Assembly (NCBI GenBank): GCA_014189435.1
Contig: CP050293.1
Span: 67,001-131,000 of the forward strand
DNA from: Mesorhizobium loti
GTDB taxonomy: Bacteria; Pseudomonadota; Alphaproteobacteria; Rhizobiales; Rhizobiaceae
DNA: 64,000 nucleotides
Direction: 5' to 3'
Made by a program: the position numbers and the translations under genes. Below, in pieces: positions 34,508 to 43,414 of this stretch. The notes under the pieces are model-generated. The model made no database searches and was not told the DNA's origin. It worked only from the letters and a program-made list of their open reading frames with translations. Positions within the stretch are counted from its first letter, which is position 1. Every line of letters starts with the position of its first letter.

Positions 34508-35555
34508 GTACTGGCTGGTTTAATGCCTGGACGCCGCTGGCCACGACCAGGCTCTGCAACGAGCCCGGCGCCGCGCCGCCGATCCAGCCCAGCACGGAAC
34601 GGGCAAGATCGGAGCCGGCCAGGCGGAAGTTCTCGTTGACGACGAGCAATTCCGGCCGGAACAGGTGCAGCAGGTCCGACGACTGCTTGGACACCACATC
34701 GACGTCGCGGCCGAGCTTGAGACCGGCATCCTCGATGCCGGCAACAATGGCCAGTGTCGCGGCGGCAGCGCTGCAGACGAAACCGTCCGGCCTGATGTCG
34801 CGGCGCATCACCTGCGCGGTCCTCGTCCTGATCTGCTCGATCGTATGGTCGATCGAAACGGTGTTGAACGGAATCTCGCTGGCGCCGACCTCGCTCAGCG
34901 CATCGGCAAAGCCGTTCAGCGTATGGCCGTAATAGGTCAGCCCGGGCGGTGGCGACAGAAGCGCCAGCCTGCGCCGGCCCATGCTCGCCAGCCGGCGCAC
35001 GGCTTCCATCGCGAAAGCATGGTTGTCGAAGTCATGGTAGGGGTGGACGAGACCCATATCGGTGCGGCCGTGCGTGGCAAAAGGCATGCCGTGCTCCAGC
35101 ATGTAGCGGGCACGCGGGTCGTTGGGCTGAGTGCGCGAGATGATGACGCCGTCGGCCGAGCCGGTCTCGACGAGATAGCGGATCGGCTCCATCGGATCCT
35201 GCGAGCGGGAATAGGGCGTGACAATCAGGTGATAGGGCGTTTCGGCGAGCACTTCCGAAACGCCGTAGATGATGTCCGAGACGAAGCTCATGATCTCGCG
35301 ATCGGTGTTGAGCACCAAGCTGATGACATTGGTCCTGCCGGTGCGCAGGCGCACGCCGGCGCGGTTCGGCCGGTAGCCGATCTGCTTGGCCACCAGTTGC
35401 ACCCGACGCCTGGTTTCGGCGCCGATTTCCGGGGCATCCTTCAAGGCGCGCGACACGGTGGTGACGCCGAGCCCGGTCATGAAGGCGAGCGTCTTCAACG
35501 TCGGCCGCCCTTGTGCCGAGGTCTCCTCGTTCTTGTCCGTACGCTGTCTGTCCAT
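34500..35555 (-). CDS. LacI-family transcriptional regulator
   Basis: A 351-residue regulator. The N-terminal helix-turn-helix is TLKTLAFMTGLGVTTVSRALKDAPEI with the hinge GYRPNRAGVRLRTGRTN. A periplasmic-binding-like sugar domain follows (VISLVLNTDREIMSFVSDIIYG to the end), with IISRTQPNDPRARYML and PDGFVCSAAAATLAIVAGIEDAG. It is divergent from a CUT1 sugar transporter operon. Two copies of the operator CTGTAACGTTTCAG flank the spacer, so it almost certainly represses the operon and probably itself. Confidence 0.92.
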   Translation of the reverse strand: MDRQRTDKNEETSAQGRPTLKTLAFMTGLGVTTVSRALKDAPEIGAETRRRVQLVAKQIGYRPNRAGVRLRTGRTNVISLVLNTDREIMSFVSDIIYGVSEVLAETPYHLIVTPYSRSQDPMEPIRYLVETGSADGVIISRTQPNDPRARYMLEHGMPFATHGRTDMGLVHPYHDFDNHAFAMEAVRRLASMGRRRLALLSPPPGLTYYGHTLNGFADALSEVGASEIPFNTVSIDHTIEQIRTRTAQVMRRDIRPDGFVCSAAAATLAIVAGIEDAGLKLGRDVDVVSKQSSDLLHLFRPELLVVNENFRLAGSDLARSVLGWIGGAAPGSLQSLVVASGVQALNQPVPA

Positions 35556-35654
35556 TCGTCCCGCCCGTCAGGCGCATAGCAGCCGCAGGCCGGGCCGGCA
35601 ATCGCCGCCATTGCAATACGATATGCGCTCCAGCCCCGGCAAAGTCTCAATATA

Positions 35655-35668
35655 CTGAAACGTTACAG
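35655..35668. promoter_or_regulatory. LacI-type operator O1 near regulator gene
   Basis: CTGAAACGTTACAG with the central AACGTT typical of LacI-family sites. It is the exact reverse complement of the site at 35929-35942. It is nested in a further inverted repeat (CTCAATAT at 35646-35653, ATATTGAG at 35675-35682). It lies 100 bases above the regulator start. The remaining 35556-35960 spacer shows no gene. Confidence 0.75.
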
Positions 35669-35928
35669 ATTGCCATATTGAGATACCGATCCCCTCGGGC
35701 CGGGTGGGTGGCTCTTTTGCGAAACCCCTTGGGATTCCAGAAGGAATCGCCCCGGCCGTCGTCTTTTGCCGGCTTTTGGGCGCCATTTCCGTGTTTTGCA
35801 ATGCAGCGGGCTGATATTGCACTGCACATGGAGTGACTATCCATGTGAATTTGTTCGCGGCCCGAAAAAATGTCGAACCCTCGTTGTTCATGGGGTTGCG
35901 CAGTCCGCGCAATTCCCGTATCGAAAAT

Positions 35929-35942
35929 CTGTAACGTTTCAG
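35929..35942. promoter_or_regulatory. LacI-type operator O2 before the sugar-binding-protein gene
   Basis: CTGTAACGTTTCAG, identical on the opposite strand to O1, ends 18 bases above the ATG at 35961, next to the ribosome site GGGAGGA. Binding here would block initiation of the transporter operon. The two sites are 274 bases apart centre to centre, suitable for looping. Confidence 0.78.
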
Positions 35943-35960
35943 ATTCTGGGAGGAACCGAA

Positions 35961-37199
35961 ATGCGATACCAATTCATCACTGCTGCGCTGGCAGCGACGG
36001 CCGCGCTGCAATTTGCCGGTCCGGCCGCCGCGACGGACCTGGAAGTCACCCATTGGTGGACTTCGGGCGGCGAGGCAGCGGCGGTCGCCGAGTTCGCCAA
36101 GGCTTTCGACGCCACCGGCAATCACTGGGTCGACGGCGCCATCGCCGGCTCGGGCGACACGGCGCGGCCAATCATGATCAGCCGCATCACCGGCGGCGAT
36201 CCGATGGGCGCCACCCAGTTCAATCACGGCCGCCAGGCCGAGGAACTGGTGAAGGCCGGCCTGATGCGCGACCTGACAGATCTCGCGACGAAGGAGCATT
36301 GGAAGGACGTCATCCGTCCAGCCAGCCTGCTCAACGAGTGCACGGTCGACGGCAAGGTCTATTGCATCCCCGTGAATATCCACTCCTGGCAGTGGCTGTG
36401 GCTCTCCAACAAGGCCTTCGCGGATGCCGGCGTGCCGGTGCCGAAGAACTGGGATGAATTTGTCGCGGCAGCGCCCGCACTCGAAAAGGCCGGCAAGATC
36501 CCGCTCGCCGTCGGCCAGCAGGCCTGGCAGACCTCCGGCGCCTTCCAGGTGCTGATGGTGGCGATCGGCGGCCCCGACATCTTCAAGAAGGTCTATGGCG
36601 ACAAGGATGCGGCGGTTGCCGGCGGACCGGAAGTCGCCAAAGTGTTCAAGGCGGCTGACGACGCCCGCAAGATGCAGGCCAAGTCCAAGGTGCAGGACTG
36701 GAACCAGGCGACCAATCTGGTCATCACCGGCCAGGCCGGCGGCCAGATCATGGGCGACTGGGCGCAAGGCGAATTCCAGGTTGCCGGCCAGACGGCGGGC
36801 AAGGACTACACCTGCCTGCCCGGCCTCGGCGTCAACGCCGTCATCCAGACCGGCGGCGATTCCTTCTACTTCCCGCTGCTGAAGGACGCCGACAAGTCGA
36901 AGGCACAGGAAGTGCTGGCCTCGACCATGCTGTCGCCGGCGACGCAGGTTGCCTTCAATCTGAAGAAAGGCTCGCTGCCGGTGCGCGGTGACGTCGATCT
37001 CAATGCCGCCAATGACTGCATGAAGAAAGGCCTCGACATCCTGGCCAAGGGCAACACCATTCCCGACACCAACCAGCTGATGACCGAGGATTCGCTGACT
37101 CAGGTCAATGACCTGTTCGCCGAGTTCTTCGCCACGCCGACGATGACGCCCGAAGATGCGCAGAAGCGCTTCGCCGACATCGTCTCCAAGGCCGATTGA
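35961..37199 (+). CDS. Sugar-binding protein of CUT1 ABC transporter
   Basis: A 412-residue extracellular solute-binding protein (family 1). The signal peptide covers residues 1-24 (AAA-TDLEVTHWW). The mature region shows THWWTSGGEAAAVAEFAKAF, a sugar-stacking IHSWQWLWLSNKAF segment, and MGDWAQGEFQVAG. It resembles glucose/mannose-type binding proteins (GtsA-like). Ribosome site GGGAGGAA. Its two Cys pairs (NECTVDGKVYC, YTC/NDC) could form disulfides. It is the first gene of a seven-gene operon and is followed by a stable hairpin. Confidence 0.9.
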   Translation: MRYQFITAALAATAALQFAGPAAATDLEVTHWWTSGGEAAAVAEFAKAFDATGNHWVDGAIAGSGDTARPIMISRITGGDPMGATQFNHGRQAEELVKAGLMRDLTDLATKEHWKDVIRPASLLNECTVDGKVYCIPVNIHSWQWLWLSNKAFADAGVPVPKNWDEFVAAAPALEKAGKIPLAVGQQAWQTSGAFQVLMVAIGGPDIFKKVYGDKDAAVAGGPEVAKVFKAADDARKMQAKSKVQDWNQATNLVITGQAGGQIMGDWAQGEFQVAGQTAGKDYTCLPGLGVNAVIQTGGDSFYFPLLKDADKSKAQEVLASTMLSPATQVAFNLKKGSLPVRGDVDLNAANDCMKKGLDILAKGNTIPDTNQLMTEDSLTQVNDLFAEFFATPTMTPEDAQKRFADIVSKAD

Positions 37200-37216
37200 G
37201 CTGATGTCATGCATCG

Positions 37217-37244
37217 GTCTCTGGCCCCTGGTCGGGCCGGAGAC
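37217..37244 (+). terminator. Hairpin after the CUT1 sugar-binding-protein gene
   Basis: GTCTCTGGCCC and GGGCCGGAGAC form an 11-bp stem with one T-G pair and a 6-base loop. It begins 17 bases after the binding-protein stop and ends 38 bases before the permease start. There is no U-run. It probably protects the binding-protein message or attenuates read-through. Confidence 0.6.
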
Positions 37245-37282
37245 TGTTGCCCAACGCGATCCGATCCGGCGAGGCGCGTCCC

Positions 37283-38176
37283 ATGACTGAACAGACAGCG
37301 AGACGGCCCAGCCGATTGTTTCGCAATCTCAACGCGAAGATCGCGTCGATCCCGATGATCCTCAATGCGCTGGTCATCTTCCTCGGCGGCACGATCTGGA
37401 CGATCGTTTATTCCTTCACCGATTCCAGGCTGTTGCCGCGGCTGAATTTCGTCGGTCTCGACCAGTATCGCCGGCTGTGGGTGACGCCGCGCTGGCTGGT
37501 CGCGGTCGAGAACCTGGCCATCTACGGCGCCTGCATGCTGGTCTTCTCGCTGATCATCGGTTTCCTGCTGGCAGCACTGCTCGATCAGAAGATCCGCTTC
37601 GAGGATACGTTCCGCACCATCTTCCTCTACCCCTTCGCGCTGTCCTTCATCGTCACCGGGCTGGTCTGGCAGTGGATCCTCAACCCGAATTTCGGTGTCC
37701 AGCATGTCGTGCGGTCGCTGGGCTGGACGGACTTCGCCTTCGACCCGCTCTATGATTCCTCCATCGTCATCTACGGCATCCTGATCGCCGCGCTCTGGCA
37801 AGGCACGGGGCTGGTCATGTGCCTGATGCTGGCCGGTCTGCGCGGCATTGACGAGGACATCTGGAAGGCGGCGCGGGTGGATGGGATACCCACCTGGAAA
37901 ACTTACCTCTTCATCATCATCCCGATGATGCGACCGGTGCTGATCACCACGCTGGTGATCATCGCCGCCGGCATCGTCAAGGTCTACGACCTCGTGGTCG
38001 CCCAGACCAGCGGCGGGCCAGGCATCTCGTCGGAAGTGCCGGCGAAATATGTCTATGAATACATGTTCCATGCCCAGAATCTCGGCCAGGGCTTTGCCGC
38101 CTCGACCATGATGCTGCTTACGGTGATCATTGTCATCGTGCCATGGGCCTACCTCGAATTCGGACGGCGCAAATGA
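37283..38176 (+). CDS. CUT1 sugar ABC transporter permease (MalF-like)
   Basis: A 297-residue permease with six TM helices. The EAA loop is IWKAARVDGIPTWKTYLFIIIPMMRP. The first helix begins IPMILNALVIFLGGTIWTIVYSF. The ATG at 37283 follows GGCGAGGCG. Its TGA overlaps the next permease start (ATGA). It partners the following permease and the ATPase at 39111 in sugar import. Confidence 0.92.
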   Translation: MTEQTARRPSRLFRNLNAKIASIPMILNALVIFLGGTIWTIVYSFTDSRLLPRLNFVGLDQYRRLWVTPRWLVAVENLAIYGACMLVFSLIIGFLLAALLDQKIRFEDTFRTIFLYPFALSFIVTGLVWQWILNPNFGVQHVVRSLGWTDFAFDPLYDSSIVIYGILIAALWQGTGLVMCLMLAGLRGIDEDIWKAARVDGIPTWKTYLFIIIPMMRPVLITTLVIIAAGIVKVYDLVVAQTSGGPGISSEVPAKYVYEYMFHAQNLGQGFAASTMMLLTVIIVIVPWAYLEFGRRK

Positions 38177-39105
38177 GCATGGCAATCACCGCTGCTCCAA
38201 CAGCCGCCGCCGGTCGCCAGGACATCACCGGACCCTACGGCCCAAAGCCGCGCCGGATGTTTTCGCGCCGCAACATCTTCCTTTATGGCACGCTGTTTGT
38301 CGTGGCGGCTTACTATCTCCTGCCGCTCTACGTGATGGTTGTCACCTCGCTCAAGGGCATGCCGGAGATCCGGCTCGGCAACATCTTCTCGCCGCCGCTC
38401 GAGATCACCTTCGAACCATGGGTCAAGGCGTGGTCGACCGCCTGCACCGGCCTCAACTGCGATGGGCTTTCGCGCGGTTTCTGGAATTCGGTGCGCATCA
38501 CCGTGCCGTCGGTGATCCTGTCGATCGCGATTGCGTCGGTCAACGGCTACGCGCTGGCAAACTGGCGCTTCAAGGGGGCCGACCTGTTCTTCACCATCCT
38601 GATCGTCGGCGCCTTCATTCCCTATCAGGTGATGATCTATCCGATCGTCATCGTGCTGCGCGAGATAGGCCTCTACGGCACCATCTGGGGCCTGGTGCTG
38701 GTGCATTCGATCTTCGGCATGCCGATCCTGACGCTTTTGTTCCGCAACTATTTCTCGTCGATGCCGGAGGAGCTGTTCCGCGCGGCACGCGTCGACGGCG
38801 CCGGCTTCTGGGGCATCTATTTGCGTATCATGCTGCCGATGTCGCTGCCGATCTTCGTCGTTGCCATCATCCTGCAGGTGACCGGCATCTGGAACGACTT
38901 CCTGTTCGGCGTCATCTACACCAAGCCCGACACCTATCCGATGACGGTGCAGCTCAACAACATCGTCAATTCGGTGCAGGGCGTGAAGGAATACAACGTC
39001 AATATGGCGGCGACGCTGATCACCGGCCTGGTGCCGCTGATCGTCTATTTCATCTCCGGAAAATTGTTCGTGCGTGGCATCGCCGCCGGCGCGGTGAAGG
39101 GATAA
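38173..39105 (+). CDS. CUT1 sugar ABC transporter permease (MalG-like)
   Basis: A 310-residue permease with an N-terminal helix (IFLYGTLFVVAAYYLLPLYVMVVTSLK) and the EAA loop ELFRAARVDGAGFWGIYLRIMLPMSLP. The C-terminus is typical of MalG-type proteins (FISGKLFVRGIAAGAVKG). A Cys pair in the first periplasmic loop (ACTGLNC) is a common feature of glucose-type permeases of this group. The start overlaps the previous stop, and the ATPase follows after 5 bases. Confidence 0.92.
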   Translation: MSMAITAAPTAAAGRQDITGPYGPKPRRMFSRRNIFLYGTLFVVAAYYLLPLYVMVVTSLKGMPEIRLGNIFSPPLEITFEPWVKAWSTACTGLNCDGLSRGFWNSVRITVPSVILSIAIASVNGYALANWRFKGADLFFTILIVGAFIPYQVMIYPIVIVLREIGLYGTIWGLVLVHSIFGMPILTLLFRNYFSSMPEELFRAARVDGAGFWGIYLRIMLPMSLPIFVVAIILQVTGIWNDFLFGVIYTKPDTYPMTVQLNNIVNSVQGVKEYNVNMAATLITGLVPLIVYFISGKLFVRGIAAGAVKG

Positions 39106-39110
39106 CCGCG

Positions 39111-40202
39111 ATGGCTCAGAATGGTACCAGCGTTTCGATCCAGGACCTGTCGCTGAATTTCGGCTCGGTGACCGTCCTGGAGACGCTCAATCTCGATGTC
39201 GCCGAGGGCGAGTTCATCGTGCTGCTCGGCCCATCCGGCTGCGGCAAGTCGACCCTGCTCAATTGCATTGCCGGCCTGCTCGACGTCTCCGAAGGCCGCA
39301 TCTTCATCAAGGGCAAGAACGTCACCTGGGAAGAGCCCAAGGACCGCGGCATCGGCATGGTGTTCCAGTCCTATGCACTCTACCCGCAAATGACGGTGGA
39401 GAAGAACCTGTCCTTCGGCCTGCGTGTCGCCGGCACGCCAAGGGACGAGATCGCCAAGCGGATCGCGCGGGCGGCCGAAATCCTGCAGATCGAGCCGCTG
39501 CTGCAGCGCAAGCCGGCAGCACTTTCCGGCGGCCAGCGCCAGCGCGTGGCGATCGGACGGGCGCTGGTGCGCGATGTCGACGTGTTCCTGTTCGACGAGC
39601 CGCTCTCCAATCTCGATGCCAAGCTGCGCGCCGAGCTGCGTGTCGAGATCAAGCTGCTGCATCGCAAGCTGCAGAACACCATGATCTACGTCACCCACGA
39701 CCAGATCGAGGCGATGACGCTGGCCGATCGCATCGCGGTGATGAAGGGTGGCGTCATCCAGCAGCTCGATGCGCCGCAGACCATCTATAACAGGCCGGTC
39801 AACCGCTTCGTCGCCGGCTTCCTCGGTTCGCCCGCAATGAACTTCCTTGACGGACAGGTGGAGGCCGGCGCTGCTTTCAAGACCGGCAATGTCTCCATAC
39901 CGCTCGACCGCTATGATTTCGATGCAGGGGGCAACAGTAGCGGACCTTGCGTGTTCGGCATCCGGCCAGAGCACATTGCCTTTGGCGAGGCGGCAAGCAC
40001 CATGCCCTTTGCCATCGATGCCGCCGTCGAGATCGTCGAGCCGATGGGCTCCGACACGCTGGTGTGGACGAAACTCGGCGGCCACAATTTTTCCTTCCGT
40101 GTCGAGGCGGAAAAAACGCTGCGCAATGGCGAGCCGATCCGGATCGGCTTTGATCCTGCCCGCGCCTCGCTTTTCGACACCCAATCCGGCAACCGCATCT
40201 AG
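39111..40202 (+). CDS. CUT1 sugar ABC transporter ATPase (UgpC/MalK-like)
   Basis: A 363-residue ATPase with Walker A GPSGCGKSTLL, Q-loop FQSYALYPQM, signature LSGGQRQRVAIGRA, Walker B VFLFDEPLSNLD and switch His YVTHDQIEAMT. The C-terminal OB-type (TOBE) domain follows, about 240-363. It powers the transporter encoded just upstream. A long in-frame upstream extension exists only because the antisense-like frame of the permease gene stays open; ATG 39111 (MAQNGTSVSIQDLSL) is the real start. Confidence 0.93.
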   Translation: MAQNGTSVSIQDLSLNFGSVTVLETLNLDVAEGEFIVLLGPSGCGKSTLLNCIAGLLDVSEGRIFIKGKNVTWEEPKDRGIGMVFQSYALYPQMTVEKNLSFGLRVAGTPRDEIAKRIARAAEILQIEPLLQRKPAALSGGQRQRVAIGRALVRDVDVFLFDEPLSNLDAKLRAELRVEIKLLHRKLQNTMIYVTHDQIEAMTLADRIAVMKGGVIQQLDAPQTIYNRPVNRFVAGFLGSPAMNFLDGQVEAGAAFKTGNVSIPLDRYDFDAGGNSSGPCVFGIRPEHIAFGEAASTMPFAIDAAVEIVEPMGSDTLVWTKLGGHNFSFRVEAEKTLRNGEPIRIGFDPARASLFDTQSGNRI

Positions 40203-40258
40203 CCCCTGAGAATTCCATCCCCCAAAAGACAATCCCCCAAGCAAAACGGACAGAGACG

Positions 40259-41005
40259 ATGAACTGGTCATTCCAACTTTACAGCGCCCGCAATTTCCTG
40301 CCCTGGGAAGGCGTGCTCGCCACGCTCGGCAAGCTCGGCTACACTCATGTCGAGGGCTTCGGCGGCGTCTACGATGATCCCAAGGCCTTCCGCACCGAGC
40401 TCGACAAGAACGGCCTTGCCATGCCGACCGGACATTTCTCGATCGACGCGCTCGAGAACGACTTCGACGGCGTGCGCAAGATCGCCGACGCGCTCGGCAT
40501 CACCCTGCTGATCTGTCCTTTTCTGATGCCCGACCAGCGGCCATCCGATGCCGCCGGCTGGCGTGGTTTTGGCGAACGCCTGGCCAAGGTCGGCGAGACC
40601 GCGAAGAAGGCCGGCCACGGCTTTGCCTGGCACAACCATGATTTCGAGTTCAAGAAGCTCGCCGACGGCTCGGTGCCGCAGGATCACATCCTGTCGTCCG
40701 CGCCCGACATCAGCTGGGAGATGGACGTCGCCTGGGTGGTGCGCGGCGGCGACGATCCGCTGCCGTGGATCGAGAAATACGGCAAGCGCATCAGCGCCGT
40801 CCACGTCAAGGACATGGCCAAACCGGGCGAGGGGCTGGACGAGGACGGCTGGTCGGATGTCGGCCACGGCACCATCGACTGGGCTGGCCTGATCAAGGCG
40901 CTGCGCGCCAAGAGTGCCGCCCAATACTACGTCATGGAACAGGACAACCCCAACGACATCGAGCGCTTCGCCCGCCGCTCGATCGCAGCCGTCAAGACCT
41001 ATTAG
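40259..41005 (+). CDS. Sugar phosphate isomerase/epimerase-like TIM barrel
   Basis: A 248-residue short xylose-isomerase-like barrel. Metal-site features are FAWHNHDFEF (His, His, Glu), SWEMDVAWV (Glu, Asp), SAVHVKDMAKPGEG (His, Asp) and YYVMEQDNP (Glu). The WHNH pattern resembles the 3-keto-sugar/inosose-like isomerases that often accompany Gfo/Idh enzymes. It lies between the ATPase and Gfo/Idh genes of the LacI-controlled operon, so it acts on a product of the imported sugar. Confidence 0.88.
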   Translation: MNWSFQLYSARNFLPWEGVLATLGKLGYTHVEGFGGVYDDPKAFRTELDKNGLAMPTGHFSIDALENDFDGVRKIADALGITLLICPFLMPDQRPSDAAGWRGFGERLAKVGETAKKAGHGFAWHNHDFEFKKLADGSVPQDHILSSAPDISWEMDVAWVVRGGDDPLPWIEKYGKRISAVHVKDMAKPGEGLDEDGWSDVGHGTIDWAGLIKALRAKSAAQYYVMEQDNPNDIERFARRSIAAVKTY

Positions 41006-41016
41006 GAGCAATCAGC

Positions 41017-42159
41017 ATGGCAAAGAAACTTGGCATCGGCGTCATCGGCTGCGGCAACATCTCGAAAGCATATTTCTCGCTGGCGCCGCTGTTTCGCGGC
41101 ATCGAGATGCGTGCCTGCGCCGACATCAACATGGAGGCGGCCAAGGCGCGGGCGAAGGAGTTCAAGCTGCGCGCCGAAACCGTCGAAGACCTGCTCAAGG
41201 CCGACGACATCGACATTGTCGTCAACCTGACCATCCCGGCGGTGCACTACGAGGTATCGAAGCAGATCCTCGACGCCGGCAAGCACGTCTATTCGGAAAA
41301 GCCGTTCGTGCTGTCGGTTAGGGAAGGCCAGGATCTCAAGGCGCGGGCGGAGAAGAAGGGGCTGCGCATCGGCTCGGCGCCCGACACGTTCCTCGGCGGT
41401 GCGCACCAACTGGTCCGTGAGCTGATCGACGAGGGAAAACTTGGCAAGATCACCAGCGGCACCTGCCACGTGATGGGCCACGGCATGGAGCACTGGCACC
41501 CGAATCCGGACTTCTTCTTCCAGCCAGGCGCAGGCCCCGTGCTCGACATCGGACCGTACTACATCACCAACCTGATCCAGCTGATCGGGCCGGTGAAACA
41601 GGTCGCGGCCTTCGCGACGACGCCGGCCAAGGAGCGCACGATTTCATCAAAACCGCGCGCGGGCGAGAAGATTCCGGTCAACACGCCGACGACCATCCAC
41701 GGCCTGCTGGAGTTCGAGAACGGTGCGGTGGTGACGCTCAACACCAGCTGGGACGTCTGGGCCCATGGCCACGCGCCGATGGAACTCTATGGCGAGACGG
41801 GCACGGTGTTCGTGCCGGATCCGAATTTCTTCGGCGGCGACGTGCGCTTCACGCAAGACAGCAAGCCGGTCAAGAAGCTGCCGAAATGGAAGCACCCGTT
41901 CGGTGTCCCCAATGAAATGCATGGACAAGGCATGATGGCCAACTACCGCACATCAGGCCTCGCCGACATGGCGGTGGCGATCACGGAAGGCCGGCCACAC
42001 CGCTGCTCGATGGAACTGGCGCTGCATGCCGTCGATGTGATGACCGGCCTGCTGCGCTCCGGCGAAACCGGCAAGTTCGTCGCCATGCAGACCACCTGCG
42101 AACGGCCGGCCGCACTGGGCGTCAAGGAAGCCAAAGAGCTTTTGGCAAAGAAGAAGTAG
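41017..42159 (+). CDS. Gfo/Idh/MocA-family sugar dehydrogenase
   Basis: A 380-residue NAD(P)-dependent oxidoreductase. Cofactor motif GIGVIGCGNISKAYF, EKP motif VYSEKPFVLS, and catalytic region GPVLDIGPYYITNLIQLIG. Ribosome site TAGGAG before ATG 41017. Together with the adjacent barrel protein it may oxidise the sugar to a 3-keto derivative, then isomerise or cleave it. The substrate is unknown. Confidence 0.9.
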   Translation: MAKKLGIGVIGCGNISKAYFSLAPLFRGIEMRACADINMEAAKARAKEFKLRAETVEDLLKADDIDIVVNLTIPAVHYEVSKQILDAGKHVYSEKPFVLSVREGQDLKARAEKKGLRIGSAPDTFLGGAHQLVRELIDEGKLGKITSGTCHVMGHGMEHWHPNPDFFFQPGAGPVLDIGPYYITNLIQLIGPVKQVAAFATTPAKERTISSKPRAGEKIPVNTPTTIHGLLEFENGAVVTLNTSWDVWAHGHAPMELYGETGTVFVPDPNFFGGDVRFTQDSKPVKKLPKWKHPFGVPNEMHGQGMMANYRTSGLADMAVAITEGRPHRCSMELALHAVDVMTGLLRSGETGKFVAMQTTCERPAALGVKEAKELLAKKK

Positions 42160-42273
42160 TCCGTGCACCTCAACCCTCTCCCCGTTCCGACGGTGAGAGG
42201 GTAAGGGTGAGGGGCAGAGCCGACTCGCCGCGTTGCCGCGATGCCTGGCTCGCTTCTATTTGAGGATTTTCCG

Positions 42274-43320
42274 ATGCCCTACATCCCCGCCGAAAACCGC
42301 TATGAAAAGATGATCTACAACCGCTGTGGCCGCTCCGGCCTGAAGCTGCCGGCGATCTCGCTGGGGTTGTGGCACAATTTCGGCAATGACACGCCGCACA
42401 AGACCAAGCAGGCGATCGCGCGCAAGGCCTTCGACCTCGGCATCACGCATTTCGACCTCGCCAACAATTACGGTCCGCCGCCCGGCTCGGCCGAGACCGC
42501 TTTTGGCGAGATCCTGCGCACCGACTTCGCCGCCTACCGCGACGAGCTGATCATCTCGACCAAGGCCGGCTACGAGATGTGGGCCGGCCCTTACGGCGAA
42601 TGGGGCGGGCGCAAATACATGCTTGCCAGCCTCGATCAGAGCCTGAAGCGGATGGGTCTCGACTATGTCGACATCTTCTATTCGCACCGTTTCGATCCCG
42701 ACACGCCGCTGGAAGAAACCATGGGCGCGCTCGACCATGCCGTGCGCTCGGGCAAGGCGCTCTATGCCGGTATCTCGTCCTACAATTCGCAGCGCACGCG
42801 CGAGGCGGCCGATATATTGAAGCAGCTTGGCACGCCTTGCGTCATCCACCAGCCGAGCTATTCGATGCTGAACCGCTGGGTCGAGGAAGACGGCCTGCTC
42901 GACACGCTCGAAGGGCTCGGCGTCGGCTCCATCGTGTTCTCGCCGCTGGCGCAAGGCATGCTGACCAACAAGTATCTCGGCGGCATTCCCGATGGCAGCC
43001 GTGCTTCCCAGGGCAAGTCGCTGAAGACAGCGTTCATCAACGACAAGACCATCGCCAACATCAAGGCGCTCGACGCCATCGCCGGCAAGCGCGGGCAGAC
43101 GCTGGCGCAGATGGCGCTTGCCTGGGTGCTGCGCAAGGGCAGGGTGACCTCGGCGCTGATCGGCGCCAGCCGGCCGGAGCAGGTCGAGGACTGTGTAGGT
43201 GCGCTCAAGGTGCTCGACTTCAGCGATGCCGAACTCGCCGAGATCGATACCTATGCGCGCGAATCCGACATCAATCTGTGGGCGGCTTCGGCTGAACGCA
43301 AAGGCCCGCCAAGGAAATAA
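42274..43320 (+). CDS. Aldo/keto reductase, L-glyceraldehyde 3-phosphate reductase type (YghZ-like)
   Basis: A 348-residue AKR barrel. The Tyr/Asp pair is in FDLANNYGPPPGSAE, catalytic Lys in ISTKAGYEMW and His in YSHRFDPDTPLEET. The sequence follows E. coli YghZ/Gpr closely (NRCGRSGLKLPAISLGLWHNFG). The usual function is reduction of aldehydes such as L-glyceraldehyde 3-phosphate or methylglyoxal, so it may protect against aldehydes from the catabolic pathway. GAGGA lies 7 bases before ATG 42274. The 114-base gap upstream holds a small CT/AG hairpin at 42171-42212. A strong terminator follows. Confidence 0.9.
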   Translation: MPYIPAENRYEKMIYNRCGRSGLKLPAISLGLWHNFGNDTPHKTKQAIARKAFDLGITHFDLANNYGPPPGSAETAFGEILRTDFAAYRDELIISTKAGYEMWAGPYGEWGGRKYMLASLDQSLKRMGLDYVDIFYSHRFDPDTPLEETMGALDHAVRSGKALYAGISSYNSQRTREAADILKQLGTPCVIHQPSYSMLNRWVEEDGLLDTLEGLGVGSIVFSPLAQGMLTNKYLGGIPDGSRASQGKSLKTAFINDKTIANIKALDAIAGKRGQTLAQMALAWVLRKGRVTSALIGASRPEQVEDCVGALKVLDFSDAELAEIDTYARESDINLWAASAERKGPPRK

Positions 43321-43325
43321 GCCCG

Positions 43326-43359
43326 CTTGATAAGCCGGCAAACTTGATAAGCCGGCAAA
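43326..43359. repeat. Perfect 17-bp tandem duplication
   Basis: CTTGATAAGCCGGCAAA occurs twice back to back just after the YghZ-like stop codon and before the terminator. Each unit contains a TGA and a TAA. It is probably a simple slippage duplication without function. Confidence 0.8.
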
Positions 43360-43361
43360 AC

Positions 43362-43389
43362 AAAAACGGCGGGCACCCCCGCCGTTTTT
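43362..43389. terminator. Bidirectional intrinsic terminator
   Basis: A perfect 12-bp stem (AAAAACGGCGGG with CCCGCCGTTTTT) and 4-base loop, with U-runs in both directions. It lies between the convergent aldo/keto reductase and trypsin-like protease genes and should end both transcripts. Confidence 0.88.
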
Positions 43390-43414
43390 CATGTGAAGGC
43401 GAAGTGGCCGTGGT

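Noticed and set aside
35568..37214. 548-codon minus-strand frame over the CUT1 binding-protein gene
   Set aside because: Antisense shadow; no domain, composition like reverse-complement coding sequence, and it crosses both LacI operators.
38130..39110. Open frame extending the sugar ATPase gene upstream by 327 codons
   Set aside because: It is out of frame with, and covered by, the MalG-like permease gene; ATPase homology begins at ATG 39111.
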